A stretch of DNA of 13,980 nt from Nitrospiraceae bacterium UBA6898 (GTDB lineage: Bacteria > Nitrospirota > Thermodesulfovibrionia > Thermodesulfovibrionales > UBA6898). This document shows positions 7,303 through 13,980 of this stretch, piece by piece. The position numbers were made by a program, and so were the translations under genes. The notes beneath the pieces are model-generated. The model ran no database searches. It saw only the letters and a list, made by a program, of their open reading frames with translations, and was not told the DNA's origin. Within the stretch, counting starts at the first letter, position 1. Every line of letters begins with the position of its first letter. The DNA lies in NCBI GenBank assembly GCA_002448975.1, contig DKBO01000233.1:1-13980 (forward strand). Reading direction: 5' to 3'.

Positions 7303-7658
7303 TGCCCTTCATCCTTTCCCGTAAGCTTCTTAATGGTCGCCTTCAGTTCGGTAAGATCGGACGACTTTACGATATACGCCTCTGAAGCCCAGACGGAAAA
7401 GTCATCGCGGTAATCATATGCTGTTGACATGATAATCGGAAGCCGCGGCCGCTTCTCTTTCATCTGCCTCAGCAGCTTAATGCCATCGATATCAGGCAGG
7501 TGAATATCAAGGGTCACAAGATCGGGCTGTTCCTTCTCGAATATCTCCAGGCCTTCCTGGCCGCTTGCGGCCGTAACAATTTCATACCCCTCTTCTTCAA
7601 GCTCTTCCTGATAAAGCCTGAGGATACTCTGGTCATCATCAACGATAAGTATTTTCAT
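7299..7658 (-). CDS. Single-domain response regulator (CheY/Spo0F-like receiver)
   Basis: 119 residues consisting only of a receiver domain: acidic pocket D7-D9 (IVDDD), phosphoacceptor D51 (VTLDIHLPDIDG), switch T79 and conserved K98. The residue after that Lys is Ser (VKSSDL), not the common Pro, and the loop YDYRDDFSVWASEAY between T79 and K98 is unusual. There is no output domain, so it must act by protein contact or pass phosphate onward in a phosphorelay. It starts at ATG 7658, which overlaps the kinase stop as ATGA, behind a near-perfect AAGGAGGG with 6-base spacing. Its 3' end overlaps the methyltransferase start as TTGA. The coupling makes it the obvious partner of the large histidine kinase. 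Confidence 0.95.
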   Translation of the reverse strand: MKILIVDDDQSILRLYQEELEEEGYEIVTAASGQEGLEIFEKEQPDLVTLDIHLPDIDGIKLLRQMKEKRPRLPIIMSTAYDYRDDFSVWASEAYIVKSSDLTELKATIKKLTGKDEGH

Positions 7659-10600
7659 GACGTTCCCTCCTTTATAGGCAGATAAATTCTGAAAACCGTA
7701 CCTTTGTCGAGTTCGCTCTCCACTTCGATCCTTCCGTTATGTTCCTGGACGATACGATGCGTGATCGCAAGTCCAAGCCCTGTGCCCGCTGATTTCGTGG
7801 TATAAAATGGATTGAAGATTGACGGCAGTTCCTCTTTGGGAATACCCTTGCCTGTGTCACGGATTTCGAGCAGGACCTCATGCTCCCGTGCGAATGTTCT
7901 TATAACTATAGCTCCGGCCCCTGAAAGGGCCTGGACAGCGTTTGTGATGATGTTCACAATCGCTTCCTTCATCCTGTTCGGGTCAACAAAGATCTCAGGG
8001 ATCTTCTGATATTCCTTCTTCAGGACAACGCCGCGTTCTTCAATATCGGACTCCATGAGCCGGATAATGTCGTCCAACAGCAGATTCAGGTCGACGGGTT
8101 CTTTTGCCAGACGCGCTTCCTTCACAAAACCGAGTATCTCCTTTAAAATGCCTTCAAGTCTCGATACCTCCTTCACAATGATTACTGCATATTCCTGCAG
8201 ATTACCATCAAGCTTCTTCTCGAGCCTTTTGGCGAATCCACCGATAGAAACGAGAGGGTTCCTGATCTCGTGCGCGACCTTCGCAGCAACCTCTCCAAGT
8301 GCTGCCATCTTCTCTGAAATCACAAGCTTCTTCTGCAGCTGTTTCAGTTCGGTAATATCCCGCACCACATGGACAGATCCGATGAACTCACCGGAAGAAT
8401 CAAAAATAGGAGAACTGGACGTAAGAAGGGTACCGCCAAGATGAGGATCGTCCAGTTCCTCGATATATGCCTTTTTTGTACTTACTGTTTTGTGGTGAGG
8501 ACATTTCACGTAGGGCTCAGAAGTGCCGTGGAAAAGCTCATAACATTTCCGTCCAAGGATCTGTTCCTCAGGAAGCTTCAGCCTATTCATGACCGCCTTA
8601 TTGATTCTCTTGATGACATAATCATTGCTATTGAAATACACCATATCTGACATCGACGCGAAAATATTCTCAAGCTGCTGCTCAGCCATGGTCATCTGTT
8701 CAAAAAGCCGCGCGTTTTCTATGGCAGAGGCCATCTGGTTTGAAAAACTTGCCAGGAACTGCATATCCTCCTCGGAAATCCCTTTCCTGTTAAAGTAGTT
8801 GTCAACCCAGATAAGTCCTATCACCTTGTCACGCGAGACAAGGGGTACGACAGCATAAGCCTGTGTGCCAAGCTGCTGAATGAGCAACGCATCAGCAAGG
8901 TGTTCCTCTCTCACGTCATGGACGTTGTAAGGCACTTTATCCTTCACCGCCTGCGTCAGGATAGTTTCATCATCAAGGGATATTTCTATGCCCATCGCGA
9001 GACGTTCAAGGAATGATTTCTCCTGAACCGGCGTGTTCACAATATCCTGCATGATATCATCCAGTGTCTTGCTTTTCAGAGACAGATCGTCCCATATCGT
9101 CCACGCCTCCTCCGGCGTTGCGGGCCCGACACCCATGACGCCCTTCAGCGTCCGCCTCTCGTCATTGAGCAGGAAGAGGATTGCACGATTGAATCCCATA
9201 CCATCGCTCATGGTAACCGCCGTCAAGACCATTCTCAGCAGCTTGTTGAGCTCCAGCGTGCTCCTCATGGCAGAACTGATAAAGAAAAGCCTCGACATCT
9301 CCTGGCTGCGTCTGATCAGTTCCTTCTCAACGCGCTTCTTCTCTGATATGTCACGCGATATTCCACAAATACCGATCACCTCTCCTGCAGCGTCTTTGAT
9401 AGGGGACAGGGTAAGGCTGACCTCGATGATGGTCCCGTCCTTTTTCCTTCGCAAGGTCTCAATATCTTTCAGCACCTCTCCCTGCTTCAGGCGCGCAATA
9501 TTCTCGTTCTCACCTTCGCGGATGGTGTCAGGAATGAATGGCAGAAACTTTCCGATGACTTCCTCTTCTGAAAATCCGAAGATCTTTTCTGCGCCCTCAT
9601 TCCATGATGTTACTATTCCATCAAGGTCGCTGGTGACGATAGCATCAGCTGAATTATCGATAATGCTTTCGAGGTACTCCTTGGTCTGGATAACTTCACG
9701 GTAGAGGCTCAGTGTTTCTTCCTGATAAAGTATCCGTTCGGTGATGTCCATGATGAAGACAACACATTCAGATACTTCGCCCTTTTCATTCCGTATCGGA
9801 TATGCCGTGAGTTCGGCATAATTCACGCCACGGGACTGGGTTATGGAATTGATATCACCGGTTTCAAAGGTAGGCTTGGATGCGCAATGGGGACAGATGC
9901 CGATCTTTTCATGAAATATCTCCTGACTGTCTTTTCCGATCAGCGCACTGCCCGGAATTCCAACCCAGTCTTCTATATATTTATTGGCAGATGTGACGAT
10001 AAAATTCCGGTCGAGCGTGATGATACCCCCCTGCACACTGTCGAACAGGATATTGAGCCTCTTCTTTTCCTCGACTGCCAGTCGCTGTCTGCTGACCTCT
10101 TCTTCAAAGATCCTCGCTTTCTCGATCGCGATGGAAGAGATCGATGCAAAACCCTCAAGGGTGCTCAGGTCATCTGTCGAAAAAGGTATCTGCCCACCCT
10201 TGCCATCATGTTTATCATAGAGACTCAGGGTTCCGATAACAGCATCGCCCACCTTGAGCGGCACACAGACCGCGGTCTTGATATCAAGTCCCGCGACCTT
10301 CATATTCACAGATATTTGGTCGGTATCCTCAACAAGCATCGGTTCACCGTGCTCTGCCACCCAGCCGGCGATTCCTTCACCACGTGCCAGTTGGAGAGAC
10401 TGCTCGACATCCCTGCTGAGACCGTAAGAAGATTTGATCTTCAGGACATCATCCTCAAGCAGCCTGATGATGCATCCGCGCGAAGAGACGAGACGCGCTA
10501 TCTCCTCTGCGATCTTCCGCAGCAGCGTGTCAAGGTCAAGAAGTGACGTAATGGCCCTGCTCAGGTCAAAGAGGACCGTCATCTTTTCCGCATGCTGCCT

Positions 10601-11848
10601 TGCTGCCTGATAGAGTTCCGCATTGCGGATCACAACGGCAACCGTATGCGAAATGATTTTTAGGACCTTTTTCTCATCCTCTGAGAATGCATATGCTGTC
10701 TGATTGCGAATGATCATCATACCAATGCACGTGACATCACGAATTATAGGGACTACGATCCCGGACTCCTGCTGGTCCGTTGTCAGCCCGAACCCCAGCA
10801 TCACCTCCCGGAAATCCATGGCAAGGACCTGATCCGGTTTTTCGCAAACTTGCAGGGGAGAAAGACCGCCCCGTGAGAGGTTCTGATTGATCACCGCATC
10901 CTTCGGGTCATTTGAAGCCTCAAGATGAAACGTGGCACTGTCTAAACCGCGCATGTAGATGGCGCAACTGCCGTAATGCATCCTTGCGGCAACGGTTTCG
11001 ACAATATATTGAAAAACAGCCTTCAGTTCAAGGGTTGTACCTGCCACCCGCGCGATATCGAGAAGCAGTTCCGTCTCATCCAATTTGCTTTTCAGTTTGA
11101 CGGTGGAAGACTCAAGCTCGGCTACCATATCATCAAATCTGCGCGCGACAACGCCAAACTCATCGACCCTGTCCATATGAATCCGATATGAAAGATCTCC
11201 CCTGCTGATCTTTTCGGTCGCCTTCAAGAGTTCGCTGAACGGGCCTGATATGGTTCTGCGGATACCGATGAAAAGAAGCAGCGACATGAGCGAGGTGAAG
11301 ATGATCAGCGACGCATGATAGGCGATCATCCGTTTTTTTGCCTTTTCCGCAGACCGCACAGCATGGGTAACCGCCGTGAGGGAAGATTCCTGCGCTCCAT
11401 CGATCCGCATTATGATATCGAGGGCCACAGCCTCCATATTCTTAATATGTTCAAGAACCTCCGGCGTGCCGGCTAGGTCTTTCCTGCTCATGATCGTCCG
11501 GGATGATTCCAGTATGGTCTGGAAATCGCTGCTTATCACCTGAAGGACTTCCCGGTGCTCAGATTTTACGCTGAGGGTTCCAAAACTCTTGTAGACCTGG
11601 GACAGTTTTTTGCCGTAGAGTTTTTTGTATTTGATATCACCGGTGAACCCCCATTCCCTGACCACCTCAACAAAATCACCAATGCTCCTGTCCAGTTCGT
11701 TCAGCATCTTTGTCTCTTCGCTGACCGTGGCGAGTGAAATCATATGCTGGTTCAGTGCATCAAAAATCAGAATTGTACCTGAGGCGAGGATCGCAATAAT
11801 CAATAAAAATACCGGCAGCAGCAGGGAAAGCTTCTTGCGCAGGGTCAT
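7655..11848 (-). CDS. Membrane sensor histidine kinase, HAMP-GAF-GAF-PAS-PAS-GAF-PAS-HisKA-HATPase
   Basis: 1397 residues. Order: membrane helix (6-29), mostly helical extracytoplasmic region of about 140 residues resembling a four-helix sensor, second helix (175-197), HAMP (195-249), GAF (about 265-412), GAF (432-579), PAS (597-705), PAS (725-839), a long GAF (855-1049), PAS (1055-1167), HisKA with phosphorylatable H1193 (AHEIRNPL) and HATPase_c with N1303 (NIITNAVQAL), DTGKGIP (1331-1337), NPFYTTK (1346-1352) and GTGLGLAI (1355-1362). It should autophosphorylate and pass phosphate to the receiver encoded just downstream. I chose ATG 11848 because it overlaps the glgA stop as ATGA, has AAGG upstream and opens with a clean membrane helix. 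The frame extends to 11977, but those 43 residues are glgA antisense-frame sequence. PAS1 and PAS3 carry similar Cys/His motifs. Its ligands are unknown; there is no receiver domain, so it is not a hybrid kinase. Confidence 0.95.
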   Translation of the reverse strand: MTLRKKLSLLLPVFLLIIAILASGTILIFDALNQHMISLATVSEETKMLNELDRSIGDFVEVVREWGFTGDIKYKKLYGKKLSQVYKSFGTLSVKSEHREVLQVISSDFQTILESSRTIMSRKDLAGTPEVLEHIKNMEAVALDIIMRIDGAQESSLTAVTHAVRSAEKAKKRMIAYHASLIIFTSLMSLLLFIGIRRTISGPFSELLKATEKISRGDLSYRIHMDRVDEFGVVARRFDDMVAELESSTVKLKSKLDETELLLDIARVAGTTLELKAVFQYIVETVAARMHYGSCAIYMRGLDSATFHLEASNDPKDAVINQNLSRGGLSPLQVCEKPDQVLAMDFREVMLGFGLTTDQQESGIVVPIIRDVTCIGMMIIRNQTAYAFSEDEKKVLKIISHTVAVVIRNAELYQAARQHAEKMTVLFDLSRAITSLLDLDTLLRKIAEEIARLVSSRGCIIRLLEDDVLKIKSSYGLSRDVEQSLQLARGEGIAGWVAEHGEPMLVEDTDQISVNMKVAGLDIKTAVCVPLKVGDAVIGTLSLYDKHDGKGGQIPFSTDDLSTLEGFASISSIAIEKARIFEEEVSRQRLAVEEKKRLNILFDSVQGGIITLDRNFIVTSANKYIEDWVGIPGSALIGKDSQEIFHEKIGICPHCASKPTFETGDINSITQSRGVNYAELTAYPIRNEKGEVSECVVFIMDITERILYQEETLSLYREVIQTKEYLESIIDNSADAIVTSDLDGIVTSWNEGAEKIFGFSEEEVIGKFLPFIPDTIREGENENIARLKQGEVLKDIETLRRKKDGTIIEVSLTLSPIKDAAGEVIGICGISRDISEKKRVEKELIRRSQEMSRLFFISSAMRSTLELNKLLRMVLTAVTMSDGMGFNRAILFLLNDERRTLKGVMGVGPATPEEAWTIWDDLSLKSKTLDDIMQDIVNTPVQEKSFLERLAMGIEISLDDETILTQAVKDKVPYNVHDVREEHLADALLIQQLGTQAYAVVPLVSRDKVIGLIWVDNYFNRKGISEEDMQFLASFSNQMASAIENARLFEQMTMAEQQLENIFASMSDMVYFNSNDYVIKRINKAVMNRLKLPEEQILGRKCYELFHGTSEPYVKCPHHKTVSTKKAYIEELDDPHLGGTLLTSSSPIFDSSGEFIGSVHVVRDITELKQLQKKLVISEKMAALGEVAAKVAHEIRNPLVSIGGFAKRLEKKLDGNLQEYAVIIVKEVSRLEGILKEILGFVKEARLAKEPVDLNLLLDDIIRLMESDIEERGVVLKKEYQKIPEIFVDPNRMKEAIVNIITNAVQALSGAGAIVIRTFAREHEVLLEIRDTGKGIPKEELPSIFNPFYTTKSAGTGLGLAITHRIVQEHNGRIEVESELDKGTVFRIYLPIKEGTS

Positions 11849-13296
11849 GGCAATACCTTTTTCGCCGCGTTCCCGTACAGTGCGAGATACTGCGCAGCTG
11901 AGCTTCTCCAGGAAAACTCCTTGCGCATACACTGTTGGATAAAGTTCGTCATGCTCCCCGGATCCCGAGAGACACACAAGGCGCGCTTTACCGCATCTTG
12001 AAGCGCTGCCGGCGTGAAGTCTCGGAAAAGAATGCCGCTCCCCTTTTTCCGAAGATGATCATAATCATCGATCGTATCTGCAAGTCCCCCCGTTTGTCTT
12101 GCAATGGGAACTGTCCCATATCTCATGGCAATTAGCTGTCCGATCCCGCAGGGTTCATACTGGGACGGCATAAGGAAAAAATCGGCCGCGGCATAAATAT
12201 GATGCGCAACGGTCTCCTCAAACCCGATCGTAATCAGTACCCTGCCCTTGTGCTGCATGGCTTTACGGGAGAAAGCTGCATGATACGCCTCATCCCCCTT
12301 GCCCAGGACGGCAATGGTCACACCCAGGGCTATGAGTTCATCAAATGAGTTCAGGACCAGATCAAGCCCTTTCTGGCTTGACAGCCTGCTTACCATGCCG
12401 AGAAGCGGCGCTTTCCAGGTTGCAATGCCTGCCTGCCGGCAGAACGTCCGCTTGCATTCCTGTTTACCCCTCAGTTTCTGCACACTGTAAACTGCCGGCA
12501 GCAGCGAATCGTTTGCGGGGTCCCATTCAACCGGGTCGATCCCATTAATAATTCCGTACAGGTCATCCTGTCGCGTGCGAAGAATACCGTCAAGACCGAA
12601 TCCCTGCTCGGGGGTAAGTATCTCATCAGCATACGTGGGGCTGACCGTGTTGAGGATATCCGCATACAGCAGACCTGCCTTGAGAAAGTTCAGCTGCCCG
12701 TAGAACTCGAGCTTCTCAGGAACAAAAAATTCCCGGCCAAGACCCGTATATGCCATGGCGCCTGCATCAAAAATGCCCTGATACCCGAGGTTGTGCAATG
12801 TGAGGAGTGTGACGGTCTTCTTGAATTGTTTATATCGAGCGTAAAGCGTCCTCAGGTACAGCGGGATCAATCCGGTCTGCCAGTCATTACAGTGTATGAT
12901 ATCCGGCTCAATGCCAAGAGCAAGACAGGTCTCAAGGACCGCCCTCGCGAAAAAGATGTAACGGAGCGCATTATCCGTATAATCACCTTCACCGGTCCCG
13001 TAAAGCTCAGGCCTGCCAAAAAAGGCATCGCATTCGACAAAGTATGCTTCGGGACGTTTCCCTTTGTCTGAAGCCCAGATGACCCCTTCGATTTCGAAGT
13101 TCCCCATGGGGACCCGTACGGTTTTTCCTGTCCTGACCAGTCTAAACCGCTTCCTGATGACCGAATACAGGGGCAGAATTAGAGAAACGTTCAGCTTGTC
13201 CTTGCGGAATTCCCTGAGCAGCGCTCCGGTTACATCAGCGAGACCACCTGTCTTTGCATACGGAACAGCTTCGGAGCATGCGATAAGAAGGTTCAA
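11845..13296 (-). CDS. glgA: Glycogen synthase (GT5, ADP/UDP-glucose:1,4-alpha-glucan glucosyltransferase)
   Basis: 483 residues, the normal length for bacterial GlgA. The N-terminal Rossmann domain carries the nucleotide-sugar loop K15TGGLAD, HCNDWQTG (135-142), TLHNLGYQG (166-174) and GIINGID (248-254). The C-terminal domain has SRLSSQKG (303-310, with R304 and K309 probably contacting phosphates), the catalytic-type E381 in EPCGIGQL, and QTGGLADT (401-408). It transfers glucose from a nucleotide sugar, most often ADP-glucose, to the non-reducing end of alpha-1,4-glucan. Start: TTG 13296, sharing TTGA with the galT stop, GAGG 7 bases upstream. The predicted N-terminus MNLLIACSEAVPYAKTGGLADV fits the family exactly, which supports the rare start codon. 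The 3' end overlaps the kinase start by ATGA. No glgC is visible in the window. Confidence 0.96.
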   Translation of the reverse strand: MNLLIACSEAVPYAKTGGLADVTGALLREFRKDKLNVSLILPLYSVIRKRFRLVRTGKTVRVPMGNFEIEGVIWASDKGKRPEAYFVECDAFFGRPELYGTGEGDYTDNALRYIFFARAVLETCLALGIEPDIIHCNDWQTGLIPLYLRTLYARYKQFKKTVTLLTLHNLGYQGIFDAGAMAYTGLGREFFVPEKLEFYGQLNFLKAGLLYADILNTVSPTYADEILTPEQGFGLDGILRTRQDDLYGIINGIDPVEWDPANDSLLPAVYSVQKLRGKQECKRTFCRQAGIATWKAPLLGMVSRLSSQKGLDLVLNSFDELIALGVTIAVLGKGDEAYHAAFSRKAMQHKGRVLITIGFEETVAHHIYAAADFFLMPSQYEPCGIGQLIAMRYGTVPIARQTGGLADTIDDYDHLRKKGSGILFRDFTPAALQDAVKRALCVSRDPGSMTNFIQQCMRKEFSWRSSAAQYLALYGNAAKKVLP

Positions 13297-13979
13297 ATCC
13301 TGGCCTCACGCATGAACTTCGCAGACTCTTCAGGGGGGGTAGGATTGATATAAAAGCCGGATCCCCACTCAAACCCCGCTATCCTCGTAAGTTTAGGGAC
13401 GATTTCTATATGCCAGTGATAATAGTCATTGATCTCATCATAAAATGGTGACGTATGAATAACAAAATTGTATGGAGGCGTGTCAAGGATCCTGTCCATC
13501 TGCCGCAGGATCCTCTGGAAGATCTCTGCAAGCTCGGAAAAGTTCCTCTCCGGGGGCCTGAACATAGAGTCATGGTGCTTCGGAAGTATCCACGTCTCGA
13601 ATGGTGCGCGGGGTGCAAAAGGTGCAAGCGCAACATACTTGGCATTCTCATAAATGACCCTTTTCCCGTCGGCAATCTCCTGATTGATGACATCGCAAAA
13701 AATACACCGCTCCTTGAACTCATAGTGCTGCCGTGCAGAGTCCAGCTCTTCCTTGACCAACTTGGGAACAATGGGAAGAGCAATCAGTTGCGTATGGGTA
13801 TGCTCCAGTGATGCGCCGGCAACCTCGCCTTCGTTCTTGAATACAAGACAGTACTTGAAGCGCTGGTCTTTTTTCAGGTCCGAAAGCCTCAGAAACGCTG
13901 CCCAGAGCACATCCTCCATAGCCTTCTGCTGCATGGTAGAAAGAGAGAGATTGTGATCAGGCGTTTCGATGATGACCTC
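13293..13979 (-). CDS. galT: Galactose-1-phosphate uridylyltransferase family protein (N-terminus outside window)
   Basis: The last 228 residues are visible; the frame is open to the right edge, so roughly the first third of a 330-350-residue protein is missing. EVIIETPDHN (1-10), FKNEGEVAGASLEHTHTQLIALP with the nucleophile-type His62 in the HxHxQ motif (60-64), a Zn-type CIFC (92-95) and HWHIEIVPKLTRIAGFEWGSGFYINP near the end identify the HIT-superfamily uridylyltransferase. The common HPHxQ motif is HTHTQ here. GalT exchanges UMP between UDP-glucose and galactose-1-phosphate. In this branch some members use other sugar phosphates or nucleotides, so substrate identity is not certain. The internal ATG at 13934 is not the start because conserved GalT sequence continues upstream of it. 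Overlap with glgA puts it in the glycogen-linked operon. Confidence 0.9.
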   Translation of the reverse strand, partial: EVIIETPDHNLSLSTMQQKAMEDVLWAAFLRLSDLKKDQRFKYCLVFKNEGEVAGASLEHTHTQLIALPIVPKLVKEELDSARQHYEFKERCIFCDVINQEIADGKRVIYENAKYVALAPFAPRAPFETWILPKHHDSMFRPPERNFSELAEIFQRILRQMDRILDTPPYNFVIHTSPFYDEINDYYHWHIEIVPKLTRIAGFEWGSGFYINPTPPEESAKFMREARI

Positions 13980-13980
13980 A

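Noticed and set aside
9033..10546. Two long + strand open frames (about 220 residues each) opposite the kinase
   Set aside because: They are antisense to a certain gene with conserved GAF/PAS domains, are Ser-rich or composition-biased, and show no recognisable domain or ribosome binding site.
11849..11977. 43-residue N-terminal extension of the histidine kinase frame
   Set aside because: It lies wholly inside glgA in another frame, and ATG 11848 has an ATGA overlap, an upstream AAGG and a membrane helix right after it, so the longer start is not credible.

Overview
The window reads as a bacterial chromosome segment of roughly 50% GC with almost no non-coding DNA. Nothing in it is mobile: I see no transposase, integrase, CRISPR array, tRNA or rRNA. 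The gene content suggests a Gram-negative anaerobe-type lineage such as Nitrospirota or Desulfobacterota. The clues are a very large GAF/PAS sensor kinase, stand-alone receivers, a receiver-PilZ protein, a MoeA protein fused to a periplasmic-binding-protein-like domain, and an ASKHA ATPase of the corrinoid-activator type. This taxonomic call is inference from content only.

Layout. On the + strand at the left edge are the end of a degenerate receiver/PilZ protein (1-450, cut by the window edge) and, 4 bases later, a complete Nudix hydrolase (455-964). Everything from 1012 to the right edge lies on the - strand. In transcription order (right to left) these genes are galT (cut by the right edge), glgA, a 1397-residue membrane histidine kinase, a single-domain response regulator, an RlmD/RumA-type rRNA uracil methyltransferase, an unrecognised 165-residue protein, a receiver-GGDEF diguanylate cyclase, a MoeA-PBP fusion, and an ASKHA-domain ATPase. 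The two gene blocks converge across 47 bases with no visible terminator.

How they work together. galT, glgA, the kinase, the receiver and the methyltransferase are joined by four successive 4-base stop/start overlaps (TTGA, ATGA, ATGA, TTGA), so they are almost certainly one translationally coupled transcript. This ties a sugar-nucleotide and glycogen module to a sensory phosphotransfer pair that has no DNA-binding output. A c-di-GMP synthase follows, apparently with a promoter of its own. The last two genes overlap each other and look like a cofactor-related pair: molybdenum/tungsten cofactor insertion, and an ATPase of the corrinoid-reactivation family that lacks the usual N-terminal ferredoxin domain.

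The points most worth a second look are the ferredoxin-less ASKHA protein paired with MoeA-PBP, the kinase-receiver pair embedded in a glycogen operon, the PilZ protein that has lost the middle of its c-di-GMP fold, and a Cys/His motif repeated in two PAS domains of the kinase. I found no clear-cut new system, and most of the genes belong to known families.
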